From contig CM062820.1 in assembly GCA_031772625.1 (NCBI GenBank), positions 1,079,113,369 through 1,079,177,368 of the forward strand: a stretch of DNA of 64,000 nucleotides. The letters run 5' to 3'. The DNA is from Pinus tabuliformis. Taxonomy: Eukaryota; Streptophyta; Pinopsida; Pinales; Pinaceae. The notes beneath the pieces are model-generated. The model ran no database searches. It had not been told where the DNA came from and saw nothing but the letters and a program-made list of their open reading frames with translations. This document shows, in pieces, positions 24,101 through 36,509 of this stretch. Numbering within the stretch: the stretch's first letter is position 1; the number at the start of each line of letters is the position of its first letter. The position numbers and the translations under genes are program-made.

Positions 24101-25720
24101 CTCAGCCAGAGACATGCTAAATGGGTAGAATATCTTCAAGGCTTTCATTTTGTGTTGAAACATATAACTGGACAGTCAAACAAAGTTGCAGATGCCTTAA
24201 GTAGGAGGAGTATATTGCTGCAAGAAAGTCAAATCCAAGTGTTGGGTTTTGATTTTCTTAAAGAATTATATAAAACCGATTCATATTTTAAGGAGGCATT
24301 TGAGGCTTGTGAAAATCCTGTTTTGGCGGACAGAAGCAAGTGGCTGGATTATTTTATACAAGATGGACTGTTATTTAGAAAAAATCAGCTGTGCGTACCC
24401 AATTGTTCAATGAGAGAGAATTTAATCAAAGAGAAGCATAGTGGAGGACTTGCAGGACATTTTGGTAGAGAAAAGACCTTTGAACAGCTCAACAAATTTT
24501 ACTTCTGGCCGAAAATGAAATCAGAAGTAGAGAAGTATGTAAGGAATTGTAAAGTCTGTCAGTATGCAAAAAGAAGGAGCCAGAACACAAGGTTGTATAT
24601 TCCATTGCCAATTCCAGATAGGCCTTGGGATATGGTAAGTATGGATTTTGTGCTAGGATTGCCAAAGACTCAAAGAGGCTATGATTCAATTTTTGTGGTA
24701 GTAGATAGATTTTCAAAAATGGCACACTTTATTCCATGCTATAAAACTAGTGATGCTTCTCATATTGCTAACTTGTTTTTTAAAGAAATTGTAAGATTAC
24801 ATGGATTGCCCAAAAGTATTGTGTCAGATAGGGATTCAAAGTTCGTTGGACATTTCTGGAGAACACTATGGAAGAGGCTGGGAACTAAATTAAATTTCAG
24901 TTCTGCCTATCATCCACAGACTGATGGACAGACTGAGGTTGTGAATAGAAGTTTAGGCAATCTTTTGAGGAGCTTTACTGCAGAGCATCCAAAGCAATGG
25001 GATCAAGTGTTACCACAAGTTGAATATGCATATAATGATTCACCGAACAGGAGCACAGGACAGAGCCCATTCCATATTGTTTATGGAATGCACCCAAGGG
25101 GAATATCTGAATTAAGGAATCTGGGAAAAGAAGAAATAAGAAGTGCAGAAGGTGAAGACTTTGCTTCAAGAATGCAGGTGATACATGAACAAGTGAAACA
25201 ACAGCTACAAGACAGCAACATTCAATATAAAACCAGAGCAGACATAAGGAGAAGAGAAATGAACTTTGAAGTTGGAGACTTGGTTTTAGCGCACCTCAGA
25301 AAGGAGAGATTTCCAAAGGGAGAGTATAATAAGTTAAAATCCAAGAAAATTGGACCATGCAGGATACTGAGGAAATTCTCTGCAAATGCTTATGAGAAAA
25401 AATTACCACCTGGTGTGGGAATATCACCAATTTTTAATGTTGCAGACCTGTACAAGTATGAGAATGAAGCTGCAGATGATAAAGCACAGGATCAAGAGAC
25501 TCCAGAGATTGACTGGGTAAAACAGTTACCCACAGCCAAGAATTTACAGCCAGAAAGAATTCTAGACAAGAAAGTGTATAAGAAGACAAGGGCACGAGAG
25601 TATTTCCAGTATCTGGTGAAGTGGAAGGAACAGCCGATTACTGAAGCTACTTGGGTTACAGAAGACATTCTACAGAAATTGGGCAAATCTGTAGATGAGC
25701 TCATGGACAGGAGCCCATGA
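21008..25720 (+). pseudogene. Gypsy B gag-pol polyprotein with two amber codons
   Basis: Makes the capsid and enzymes of the chromovirus. ATG at 21008 (MTNALSLEEKEINQGIEE), then an Arg/Gly-rich segment and the retrotransposon gag domain (about residues 125-290). Residues 350-385 hold RG repeats and CYMCNKLGHRAFEC (first Cys ~368). Protease: IIDSGSTDNLVS, Asp ~459. RT: LDLKSGYHQIRI and YLDDILVYS (Tyr ~807). RNase H: VKCDASAEEIGGVLS. Integrase: HSGGLAGHFGREKT...CKVCQYAK zinc finger, then MDFVLGLP, IVSDRDSKF and YHPQTDGQTEV carrying the DDE triad. C-terminal chromodomain: ILDKKVYKKTRAREYF and YLVKWKEQPITEATWV. Stops are TAG at 21626-21628 (in gag) and TAG at 23798-23800 (start of RNase H). No frameshift was seen. 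The lineage looks Galadriel-like but this is a guess. Confidence 0.92.
21117..21129 (+). other. Primer binding site of Gypsy B, inside gag
   Basis: TGGTATCAGAACC starts 4 bp after the LTR end. Its first ten bases match the usual initiator-Met tRNA site TGGTATCAGAGC. The site lies within the open gag frame and is translated as part of a VSEP stretch. Confidence 0.75.
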
Positions 25721-25741
25721 AGAATTTTGTCCTCAGGAGTC

Positions 25742-26724
25742 TGATGCGGGAGCATGTGACTCAGAGGGGAAAATCTTCCAAATTATTCCAAAAATCCAAA
25801 AAAAATTACAGGCAAGGGAGTGGGGTCCTTTAGCCTGCAATTTCTATGCTTTCTTTGAAAAAAATAGAATAAATTCTAGCAATAAATCATGCTATTTGTA
25901 ACAGAGCTTTTCAAGCTTTAAATCACCTGTAAAGCATGCTTTTCTTTGTATCGGATAAGGACGAGAGGGCCTATCCTTAGTTATAAATAAAGTGGCAGCA
26001 AAGCTCTCATCAGACAGAGGAGAGGGGCGAGTGCCTTAGTTTTACTTTGGGAATTTTTATTCTCTCGATGTCTCTTATTTAATGACTCTGTAAATTGCTT
26101 GCATAGTTTATTTTTATGGCGCCTTAATATTGTTGAACGATTCTGATTCCTCACGCTAATAATATTGGTTATTAATGAAGGTTCCTTTCCTTTCATTCAC
26201 GGTTATAATGCTTTGACCCTTATTTTATTGTGGCGCATATATATAGTCTGGTTATAGCGAGAATTATTGTAATTTTTCATTAGGTAGCGGAGACTCTGTT
26301 GGGAATTCATAGCCGAAGACGCAGACCCATATCGGGCAAGACCATATCAGCATTAAAAAGGGATTTTACTTCATTGTTCGTTGGTTGTATGCGGTTCAAT
26401 AAGCCTTCCGTCCGAGCAGAGAATTAGTGTGGTCAAGAGCGAGTTCCGGATTTGAGAACGAACCCTTATAAACTGTAAATATATATCGTTGAGTCCAGTT
26501 GAATAATAAATTTGGAACCGAAAGGATATAAATTGGAATCGATATATATCGCGGAGACAGCAAAGTTGTGAATTGCAACGACCGCCGAAAAGCGGAACCG
26601 ACGAAGTATAAACCATTGCTTATAGTTGTATCGGGTCCGGAGGGAGAAGACCATTGTTGAGCGATCGCCGATTTGGTTATACATCGGCCAAACCCAATTG
26701 CAGGGCGGAGGTATATATAGCCGA

Positions 26725-26786
<62 letters not shown>

Positions 26787-27190
26787 CCCTAAAATCGTAT
26801 AAAGAGAAGAGATATATGTAACCGTCGGTCATAATATAAGAGCCTTTGTCCATGGCAAAAGCTAGCGCATAACCATCGCCGTTGCAAGAGGAGGTAAAGG
26901 AATTCCGTGGAAATTCCGTGGGTATATATAACGAAGGCATATATATGTTGTGTGGGCCATTATAACGGGGAGGTGTATGTAAATAGAAGTCCACAAAAAA
27001 AGGATATCGCTTTTAAGCGTCACCGAGAGCCACGGTTAATTAGTAAAGCATGATATTGGGATTTTTGAAATGAACCATCATTTTAATGACTGATGCGCTC
27101 AGTCCAGAAGAAAAGGAAATTAACCAAGGCATAGAAGAACTTGCTGACAGATTGGGGAAATTGACTCTAACGCCTGCACCCGCTCCATCA
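25742..27190 (+). repeat. 3' LTR of Gypsy B
   Basis: Repeats the whole 5' LTR, including the gag ATG (27086) and its 35 codons. It then meets a TGA at 27194 in the flank, leaving a 36-codon stub. It contains an expanded TA tract at 26727-26783. It begins 22 bp after the pol stop codon. The preceding tract (GTCCTCAGGAGTC) is a weak purine tract. Confidence 0.9.
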
Positions 27191-27318
27191 CAGTGACCAG
27201 GTGCTTTGTTAAGGTACTCCTTGATGTGAAGTCACAGGTTCAATTCCCCACCCTGATTGGGGTGATATATTGGACATGATGAAGATGTAGTCGTGCGAAA
27301 CTTACAAAAAAAAAAAAT

Positions 27319-29100
27319 AATTAACCAATATATTAAAAACTTTTTGAATTTTAAATTTAAATTGAAACTTTTAAAACCAACCAAGACTCTAAAAACATTA
27401 ATTTATAATATATCAAATAAGCAATTTAGCTTTATTTTGATTTGATATTGTTGAAGAATCTAGGGCAATTAGGTTAATAAGATTCTTCTCATGATGATAA
27501 CTATTTGTGAGGTACTTTTTACTTTTTCTTATTAGCAAAATCCTCTCTTGTTATTATTAGTGTGTTTTTTCTTACTTCATCAAATAGTTACCAAAACAAA
27601 AGAGGCAAGAACACAAGATGTTGGCTCTCTACCAAGGCCAAAGTCCTGTCACTCTTTGAGAGGAAAACCCGCACACATTCTTCTTATAGAGAATCCAATT
27701 AACGAACACCAAGACCAAGACTCTTGACCTAATAGCCACTCCAAGACTAAGACACACATCCTCATTGACATTCAACTTTCTTCTTCTTGACTCCTCCTCT
27801 TCCTCTTCAACCTTTTGAGCAATGAGACATTGTCATCATCAAAATCTTATATTGCCTTCACATCGTGATCTACTTTTGTGAGACCTCCCCATTGTCATGA
27901 GACCTTACTTTTGTGATGGTACTAAGTTATTCTTTATATAGGTCTTAAATTCAATCTTCAGATTACTAATCAGTAGTTTCCTCAAACTATAATATGTTTA
28001 TACTTCTCCAAACCGTGTAGCACAAATATTCGAATTTATTTGATGCCACTAAACTGTCGTATCTCCATTGGACTTTGAATCTTTGTTAGGACATTGAAAC
28101 CTTTCTTCATGTTTTTGTGATTAGCCCTAATTATTTCCTCGTTGTCCCTTATGTTTCTTCACATGACTCCTTTATTGTAACTGTGGCCAAGATTTAGAGA
28201 GATCATACTTGTACTTTCGTGGATATCCAAACTTGATGATTGCAATTATTCATCCAAAACTTCAAAGAGAACCGCAAAATTTTGATTGTGCTTTCCTATT
28301 CGGATCTCAGAGTAAGATCGAACTTCTTCACTATGATTATATGAGAAAATCTCAGAGACTTTACCCACCCAAAATTGCAGAAGATCTGAATTCCTGAACT
28401 GTGGACAGACCTCCGAAACTTCTTCATTGTGACATCCGAAAGATTTTCTATGGATGGCCTCTGAAACTTCAGAAGGATACAAGTTATTCACTGCCCTTAT
28501 GTGAAGATCCTATCTGGGTATATATATTAATCCATCCCACATATTAAACCAGCATGACAATATGAATGGATGTTTCTATTGATGCAATTTTTCATGATCT
28601 TTCCACACGATTTGGAGGCTGACTTTGAAGAGGATGGAAGGTGTTGGTCATTGGAGGGCTAACTGTACATATTCATAGACTCATATACATTGACTTATAC
28701 TCAAGAAGAGCTCTTCATACATAAAATTGACTCTTTGACTTAATAATAAATCCTAAGGCTCTTAATGGGAGCCATAAAAAAATAAAATCTCTTTCTCATG
28801 AAACCCATGAAGCAAGGCGTACAATAATAATTTTATTACATCATTTAAAAAAGTCACAATTACATGTCATTATGAAGACCGAACCTAGTTACATTTTACA
28901 ACACTCCCTCCTAACTAGTGAGGTATTCATAATGGTACTTGGTCATTCTCAATCTGAATAATTTCTCATAAGAATAATTGGATTGGTAACCCATTTGTAT
29001 AGCATCATAGTAACCAACAATGTTTCCATAGAAAGTCCTTGACTGATAGCTCTATATCTGATTAGATCAGAGCACAATGTTGGTGAGAACAATGACTATA
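27319..29100. other. Non-coding DNA of unknown origin
   Basis: No credible gene. Two 13-bp copies of CCTC(C/T)GAAACTTC lie near 28409 and 28459 within a segment rich in TCAGAG/TCCGAAA words. The minus-strand frame 28491-28246 over this segment has repeated Ser-Glu pairs, a result of that repetition. The stretch could be LTR or UTR sequence of an old element. I see no termini. Confidence 0.4.
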
Positions 29101-29141
29101 GACACCTTGATCATTGTCTCTCGAGGTACATACCCACTTGG

Positions 29142-29366
29142 GTGTTCTCTGAGCATGACATTCTAGGAATATTCTTATCTTGGGTTCCAAACCCTCAAAG
29201 AATATTGGTCCTCTTGCCTACTTTTATCTTTTATTCCCTACACATCCTTAAAGAGTATTGGATGCCAGATGATTACCCAATCCTCCATTCTTTATTCCCA
29301 AGTGAAGACAAGAATGTTGTGTCTATCTCTCCCTCTCAACTAAGGAAGATATGCCCCTTCCTGTAA
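29142..29366 (+). other. Short open frame, unrecognised
   Basis: A 74-codon frame without recognisable domain. It begins at a non-ATG codon and is followed by short tandem repeats. Probably chance. Confidence 0.1.
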
Positions 29367-29382
29367 AGGAAGGTACACAAGC

Positions 29383-29454
29383 TCCCTCTGATCAGGGACT
29401 TGCCCAAGATCCCTCTTAATTAGGGACTTGTCAGAGCTCCCTCTCAATTAGGTA
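29383..29454 (+). repeat. Three ~27-bp tandem repeats
   Basis: Units CTCCCTCTGATCAGGGACTT, TCCCTCTTAATTAGGGACTT and CTCCCTCTCAATTAGG start at about 29383, 29410 and 29437. Each contains a short inverted match (CCCT...AGGG). No coding function. Confidence 0.6.
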
Positions 29455-31222
29455 ATATATTTTCATCAGCAAATTCTTCTTTATGGGTCCTTCAGCTGCT
29501 TGATAAAATTCTTTCCTTGATGTCATAGAATTCAATCGAGCTTCTTCCTCGTAGGGCATTATCCATCCATCACTTTCTTTCTTGGTTCGTCATGCCATTC
29601 CTTTCTTCAGAGAAAGTGGCCTTCTTGATATATATCTAGAACCTTCTTCATATGGATACTTCTTCCTCATCATGTTTCTTTGAATGATTTCCATCCACCA
29701 CATGAATGTTAGTTGTACATGCACTTACAATTCTTGTACCAGTAGCCCTGCATGAACCCATCCAGATATTTTTCAAGAAATCAAAACATAACATTAAATC
29801 GAGTAGTACCTTATGAGATGGCTCTTCATCATGAAATCTTCCTGTAGGTACCATCATCCTGCATACATGTTGACACATCTCCCAAAGATATCCATTTTCA
29901 AGGGTATCCATCTTTTTCAGACTTCCATCAGAGTCTTCATATCTTTCTAGGAGATTTCCTAGTCAAATATTCTTGGTCTTTTGGATGTTGATTTCCTTCA
30001 TCATGGTTTCATATCTCATGATCCCTTCCTTCCTTACACAGTCCATTCCCGGGAGCTTCCAATCAGAGTTCCTTAATTGTATTCAATCACCTCATACTAC
30101 ATATGAGGACATATTATATTGATTTCATCTAGTGTGACTTATGCCTTCCTGCATCCATTCATAGGAGGAGATCATTTTCCCTTGATAATGCTTCTCAAGA
30201 TATAAGTAGTGATCCTTGTTACCTACAACCATACGACATGACTTTATAATATTAAATACAAGCATTCGTACCTCATTTTACCTTTAGGTGATTTAGGTTT
30301 CTTTCAACAACTTCCTTGATTGAAAATATTTTCAACCCCTAGATCTGCTTCATTTCTCATGTCATCATACCATCATCCCATGAACTCCACAAGTTGGAGT
30401 TTGTGATGAAACACTTTCTTCCTTTCTTGATCAGTGAATCCTTTAATGAGAATTCCATCTCTCATATCCTTATTGAACATATATTTCTCCTTTTAAACTG
30501 ATGTATGATGAGACCTGTCCTGGATGACTTCGTCCTTTGATCTTTCAATAAGGTCACAAAGAGATATATTCTTCAAAGTTTACTACCATATATTTTATTC
30601 CAGTGGCTTCATGTTTCCCTATGGTGGTGTCACAAGCTCTTATTTCTAATGCTTCTACTTCCTTGTTCTTCCTTCTTTCAACTTCCTCAATTTCTTCGGT
30701 GAAATGGACTTCTTCTTTGCTTTTCTTGTTGTTGTCCTTTTTAAACTAAGAACAATCTTTCCTATAGAGTACATAATCTTTTAATTCCATAGCATTGAAT
30801 CTCAATTGTGTTCTTCTTCCCTTTTCTGAGTACCAAAATCTTCCAAACTTCCTTTCCTTCCAACAATTGTTTGACTCCTCAACACTTTTTCCCTCAACTT
30901 GTTTTCTTCTATCTTGTATAGAAATCACAAGTTGAATTTGTTACCTTGATTATCAATTAGTGCATGATGAATATCTTCTTTCCTAGTACTTTGTCCTTGA
31001 TTGTTTAGAGTTTCTTAAATGATTTCTTTATCATTATCAATTCATTGTAAAAGTTAGCTTATAGTCGATTAGTCTTTGTTCAAAAGAAAGTGTCGTAAAA
31101 GTCTTCATTTCTTTCGAAACGGAACTGTCGTAAAGTCTTTGTTCTTGCAAAAAGATTGATTGATTGTATGTGCATTAGTTTCCTTTTGTTCATCATAACA
31201 TTAAGGGTATCGAAAAGAAAAA
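29455..31222. other. Coding-poor DNA with antisense coding-like traces
   Basis: Minus-strand frames 29911-29648 (87 codons) and 30928-30746 (60 codons) sit in a stretch where the minus strand reads protein-like with stops. One such run is FKKDNNKKSKEEVHFTEEIE, about 30745-30670. I considered a decayed retroelement gag but no motif settles it. The last 250 bp (30970-31222) has GTCGTAAA words that recur near 37414, so it may be the 5' part of Gypsy D, cut by Gypsy C. Confidence 0.3.
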
Positions 31223-31227
31223 CTTGT

Positions 31228-31853
31228 TGATCCGGATTTAAATAGGAACGCAACAAATTATAGAGATAACCGTAAACACAGATATGCAGCGGAAATAATA
31301 CTTCATTTCATTAATGTAAAATACTGAAATATGCTTACAAATAGGAATGGAAATAAACCAGCTAGGGCGATGGTAGCTTATCTCTGAGAAGAGATGTGGT
31401 CGCTACATGCCTATGAACTGTCTTACAATGAGACTCAAGGGCCTTTTTATTATTGAACAATAAGAGCAAACCCTAAACAACCAAAACCCTAACCCGAGGA
31501 GATATAACACCAAGAGTTTATGGGCCCCGTTGGGGTGAGTTGGACAACCAACTTCCCGGGGTTGCGACTTGGTCATATTATCTCCGTTTGATGTGCATGA
31601 TAGCCCATTGGAAAGATCTCTCCGAGGAATACGATGGAAAAGGCGATTTTCAATTAAAAAAAAAAAAAAACCAAACCCGTTAGCAGTAGATTTCCCAAAA
31701 AATGTCGTTTAGGGCCTCAAAATGGCTCCAGAAGTTTAGGACCCGAAAAACTGCTAAAAATAGTAAATTGTGCTATAATTAAGGAAACTGAAAGAAGCAA
31801 TGGTGGGGATCCAAGTGGAATTAGTGGGTGGCCACCAATATCCACCTAGATCA
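31228..31853 (-). repeat. 3' LTR of Gypsy C
   Basis: Mate of 36481-37098. On the minus strand it starts TGATCTAGGTGGATATTGG directly after the polypurine tract. Confidence 0.88.
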
Positions 31854-31869
31854 TTCCTCCCCCCTTAGG

Positions 31870-34800
31870 AAGCAATGGTCCCCATTGCGTTGAGTTCCTC
31901 CATGAGAAGAGGGAACTTCTGTGGAACTTGGTCCCTGGTGAGCCACTTGCCCTGGTGAAGGAGTTGGCCTGCTTTGACAACTTGATACAGTTTGATATTC
32001 TACTGGCAAGTGTGCTTGATCTGTGTGTCCATGATTCGATCAGTTGCAGCTTGTTCCATGCAATCTGGATTTAACTCTATCGGTGTGAGCTATTCTGTAA
32101 TGTCGGATGTGTCTAGTAATGGTGGAAAGTATGGTCGAAGGCGGTCCACATTGAACACTGGGTGAAGGACAAGGAATGGGGGAATGTTGAGCTCAAATGC
32201 ATTGTCTCCCATAGCCTTGGTAATGGTGTAAGGACCATATCGGAGTGGTCTGAGTTTCCGATAGGCTCCGGTAAGGCGTTCCTTTTGCAAATGCAACCAG
32301 ACTTTGTCGCCCACCTGAAACTTGTGTGGCACCTGATGTTGATCATGTCGCTACTTGTACTTGGCATTTGATTTCTCCAGAATTTCATGGACCTGCTAGT
32401 GAATATGTTGGATGTGCTCAATGAAGTTGTTTGCCTTATCTGTTTTGGACTAGACATGAGCCGAATCTGCGTGAGTAGCTGCAAATGGCATGGCCACATC
32501 AATGGGACATAGTGGCTGGAATCCCAAGCCCACCTGAAAAGGGTTGTGGCCAGTCGAGCTGTGGAGAGCCCAGTTGTAGTTGTGCTGAACATAGGGGAGG
32601 CTCTCGTCCCATGTGTGTGGATGCTTTGAGTTGTACATGTGAAGAATGTGTACAATCATCCTGTTGACAACCTCTGTCTGGCCATCAATTTGAGGATGGA
32701 AGGTTGTGGACTTAGTGAGTTTGGTGTCCAGCATTGACCAGAGACTGGACCAAAATGTACTGAGGAACCTTCTATCCCGATCTGAGATGATAGACTATGG
32801 GATCCCAAAGTGTACCCACACTCGTTCAAAGAATAGTTTAGCAGTGGCTTCTGTTGTGATATTCTTCTTGCAGGCCGCCATAATGGCCATCTTCGAGAAC
32901 CTGTCGATGACCACAAAAACACAGTCATTTCCATGCTTAGTGGAAGGAAGGCCTGACATGTAATCCATGGAGATGGATTCCCAAGGTTGACTAGGGGTAG
33001 GCAGTGGGGTATAGAGTCCTTGCTTCTTGATGATCGGTTTGGCAATGGCGCAGGCAGTGCATGATCTGATGTACTTCCCGACATCCTGTCAAAGATTCGG
33101 CCAATAGAAATACTTCTGCAGTACTGCCACCGTTTTCTCGACCCCGAAATGCCCAGTAGCCCGACTGTAGTGTGCTTCCCAAATCATCTTGGCATGCTTG
33201 CTTGAAGGAACACAAAGGTGACCCAAGTGGCATAATAGGTCATCTTGGAGTGAAAATCTGGAACACGCTGACCCTCCAAGAGTTTCTGGTATGTGTGGCC
33301 AAATTTCGGGTCACTTCTGTAAAGAAATGGCCAATCAGAAGTCTCGTTCCCACAAGAGTTGAGCACGGTGGTTGACGCCATGATCAGTGGTCGACTGAGG
33401 CAATCTGCAACATTATTGGTGCTGCCCTTCTTATACTTGATATTCAAATGGAACTGTTGTAGGTATGTGGACCACTTCTGATGGCGGTAATTCTTCAATT
33501 TCCCTTGGGTCTGTATGAACTGCAGGGGTCAGTGGTCTTTGTGGATGACCGTTTCCTTCCCCAAAATGTAATGCTTCCATTTTCGGCAGGCTTGCACAAT
33601 GGAATACATCTCTTTGTCATAAGTGGGATACTTCCGGACTGTGTCTAAAAGTGTCTCACTGTGATATGCCACTGGATGCCCGTGTTGAGTAAGGACTGCC
33701 CCAATAGCATAGTCAGAGGCATCTGTCTCGACCTCAAATGGTTGTTGCAAGTCTGGTAATGCAAGAACTAGTGCCGAGCAGAGGCGATCTTTCAACTCTA
33801 TGAATGCCTTCTGTTGAGATTCAGACCAAAAGAATTTTGCTTTCGCTCCTCCCTTGGTGACTTGACTCAAGGGCCAAGTGATATGAGAAAATCCCAACAC
33901 GAACCTGCGGTAGAAGTTGGCAAGGCCTGGAAAGCTGCGAAGGTCTGTCAGCATGGTTGGAGATGGCCAATCCCAAATGACTTGGAACTTGGCTAGATCC
34001 ACATGCACCCTCTATTCATCAATATTGTATCCCAGATACTGAACCTGGGTCATACCAAAAGTGAATTTCTCCAAATTGGCACATAACTTGTGTTGCTGCA
34101 GTGTTTGGAGAACCTGTCGGATGTGGTGGAGGTGCTCTTCCCAACTCTAGCTGAAGATCAGGATGTCATCCAAGTATACCACTACAAATGAGTTGGTGAA
34201 TGGCCACAAGATGTCATCCATTAGCCTCATGAAGGTTGCAGGAACATTCGTCAATCTGAAAGGCATAACCAACCATTCGAAAAGGCCCTCCTTGGCTTTG
34301 AAGGCAGTCTTCCACACATCGGAGGGTTCGATTGGTACCTGGTGATATCCTGACTTCAAATTGATCTTGCTGAAATATTTTTCCCCCTTTAGTTGGTCCA
34401 AGAGGTCATCAATCCATGGGATTGGGTACCTATTATGGACAGTGATCTTGTTCAGCGCCTGATAGTCAATACAGAGTCTCCAAGTCCCATCCTTCTTCTG
34501 TACCAACATGATCGGGCTCCCACAGGGCGATGAACTTGGATGGATGTGACCTTTTTGCAGCAGCTCCTGAATTTGCCTCTTGATTTCATCGTTCTCCAGA
34601 ATGGAGTGCTGATAGATTGGTCCATTGGGCAGCGGCGCACCTGGGGTCAGATCAATGGAATGCTTGACCTGACAGTGCAGAGGAACCCCTACGGGAGAGG
34701 TGAAGATGTCCTCATACTCCTCCACGACCTTGTCCATCTATAGTTTTCCTATGAAGGGGCCCTGTCTGGAGGTCGTGGCCACCGTCTTCTTATTTTCTTG

Positions 34801-35244
34801 AGGGCCTATCATTAGGAAAACAAATTTACCGGTTTTGGAAATGAGTTTACTGCATTGTTTTGCAGTCACCAAAGAGATGGCTGTAGGTGGTGCTACCTCT
34901 AGTATCCTGTACAACTTATTTCCCAAAGTAACAATAACAACACGGGGCCTTGATTCATACATAGCATGTCGCTTCCACAATTATGGTTGTCCTAATAATA
35001 CATCACAAACTTCAAGGGGAGAAATTTCACACAATACCTCATCCATGAAGGGCTTGATGTTGTATGGAAGGCGACATTGTTGGCTCACACGAAGATCCCG
35101 TCCTTGGTGAAGCCACCCGATGGTGAATGGTTGTGGATGTCTTGTGGTCGGTAAGCCCAGCCACTTCATGACCTCTGTTGAAATGAGGTTCTTTTGGCTC
35201 CCGCTGTCGACAATGAACTGTAGTGGGGAGCCCTTTACCCACAT
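31870..35244 (-). pseudogene. Gypsy C pol: PR, RT, RNase H, integrase, chromodomain
   Basis: Reading down: protease FIVDSGSQKNLIST (35244-34981); linker to 34738; RT 34737-34147 with LINLKSGYHQV-like (INLKSGYHQVPIEP) and VVYLDDILIFS; connection and RNase H 34008-33529 with VETDASDYAIGAVLTQHG; tether 33498-33184 with NVADCLSRP. The integrase zinc finger and core lie at about 33190-32450: FGVEKTVAVLQKYFYWP, SISMDYMSGLP, SIISDRDRRF and FHPQIDGQTEVVNR. The integrase C-terminus is at 32332-32090 (FQVGDKVWLHLQKERL), then a chromodomain-like tail at about 32060-31870 ending before the polypurine tract. At least eight stops or frameshifts make it inactive. Confidence 0.85.
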
Positions 35245-35433
35245 CTGGGAGTGGAAGAGACGCTCCTCCTCCTCTGGATCTTCGGGTTCCTCCTTCTAGA
35301 TCTTCGTGGTGGCAACGGTGGCGTTGGGCTCCGCATCGATAAACTAATTCCCTTTGTCATTCCCCTTATCCGGTTCTGACCCAGAGTCAGAACATGCATC
35401 TAATTCTAAAACCTTTAACTCGGCCACCAGTGA

Positions 35434-36509
35434 CTACTTGGCCCGACACTCACTTGTGTTGTGAGTGGAGCTCTTATGGAACTCACACCACTTTTTCGTG
35501 TCCTTTTTCGGCTTTGCAATGGTGTTCTTTGCTTGCAGCTTTGGCGGTTTTTCTTGGGCCGCCCCACCTTGGCTTTGTCCTTTGTTCTGCGGTTTGGGGG
35601 CACCTTTCCCTTGTTTCGGATTTGCAGATCCAAAGTCTCGTTTCTTCTGTTTAAACTTTTGCTCGACCTTGACGGCATATCGGTATGCCGTGCCGAGCGA
35701 GGAGATGTTCAGGAATTCTATTTCTTCCTGGATGTACTTGTGCAGGTAGCCATGGTATTTGAGTATCAAATGTTGCTCTGTATCCTTAATACCCAACTTT
35801 GTGCGAAGGGTATGGAAAGTATTGGTAAACTTCGGTACGTCTTGGTCCCTTCCCTGCCGCAGCATGGTCCACTTTATGTATTGTTCCTCATAGCTTCGGA
35901 TAGGGTAGTATTGCTCCTTGATGGCATTCCGGAATGAATTCCAAGTGGGTGCAACTGAAAATATGAGCCTGTACTTTCATCCTTTTGCTCGCAATAGGTT
36001 TCCCACCAATCCTTGACGTGGGGCGCTGCTTTGAGAAGAGCGAAAATAATCTTTTGCCCACTGGAAAAATCATGAACAGAAAAATAACCCTCTAGCACAT
36101 TTAACCATTTATCGACGGCATCTCCATCTATCTGACCATCGAATATGGGGATTTCAAAATTAACTTGTACCTTAAACGGTGTGGCGTTTCCAGAGTTGCT
36201 GTTGGAAGCCAATGCGTCGCCCCTAGGTAGCCGCTGAAGGATCTGGGCAAAGTTGTCCATCATCGCGTTCCTTTGTCGCTCGAGGGATTTTTCGAGCAAG
36301 ATTTTGATAGGATCTCCTACCCCCTCGTCTTTCCTTTCATCCACCATGGGAGGCCGTCGGGATTTGCGAGGATGGTCTTGCAAAGGTTCGACCAATTCAA
36401 GCCCTAACTCCTTATATCCAGACCTCGTTGGGGACATGCAAAGAAAAACAGAGAAGAAAAGCAGACCGCTCTGATACCACTGATCCGGATTTAAACAGGA
36501 ACACAACAA
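35434..36509 (-). pseudogene. Gypsy C gag
   Basis: Capsid precursor. The frame from 36509 down to 35874 gives FKVQVNFEIPIFDGQIDGDA, KWLNVLEGYFSVHDF and HVKDWWETYCEQK, the usual Gypsy gag core. A frameshift near 35950 passes the reading to 35865-35434: KFTNTFHTLRTKLGIKD, a Lys/Gln-rich linker and a terminal WCEFHKSSTHNTSECRA zinc finger of C-X2-H-X4-H-X4-C form. The first codons overlap the primer site, so the real start is likely downstream, about 36430. Confidence 0.8.
36468..36479 (-). other. Primer binding site of Gypsy C (tRNA-iMet type)
   Basis: The minus strand reads TGGTATCAGAGC, a perfect initiator-Met tRNA site, one base from the LTR end. Confidence 0.88.

Larger units (their letters stand above)
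19686..27195 (+). mobile_element. Gypsy chromovirus B, nearly intact
   Basis: An LTR retrotransposon of the chromovirus branch of Ty3/Gypsy. LTRs 19691-21112 and 25742-27190 are flanked by near-identical 5-bp duplications (CGGTG at 19686-19690, CAGTG at 27191-27195). One continuous gag-pol frame of 1,570 codons (21008-25720) is interrupted only by two TAG codons. The order is gag, CCHC, protease, RT, RNase H, integrase, chromodomain. Unusually, gag begins inside the 5' LTR. The LTRs are very similar to each other, so insertion is recent relative to the other Gypsy elements here. Confidence 0.92.
19665..27318 (+). repeat. Possible tRNA-derived SINE, split by Gypsy B
   Basis: Removing Gypsy B joins ...GGGGTCTTGAATAGACGGTG (ending at 19690) to ACCAGGTGCTTTGTTAAGG (from 27196). 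The joined head is followed by GTCACAGGTTCAATTCCCC, which contains a perfect RNA polymerase III box B (GGTTCAATTCC, 27237-27247). A body of ~70 bp and an A-rich tail (27305-27318) follow. This layout resembles plant tRNA-related SINEs. The box A match is weak. AATTAAC occurs near both ends and could be a target duplication, though it is not flush with the head. Only 19665-19690 and 27191-27318 belong to this feature; the rest is the inserted Gypsy. Confidence 0.4.

Noticed and set aside
27231-27260. A complete tRNA gene at the box B
   Set aside because: No cloverleaf, no anticodon stem and no matching acceptor stem can be formed; a SINE is the better reading.
30690-30930. Possible Copia gag zinc knuckle on the minus strand
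   Set aside because: The spacing and residues (RFNAMELKDYVLYRKDC) do not give a CCHC without assuming several losses.
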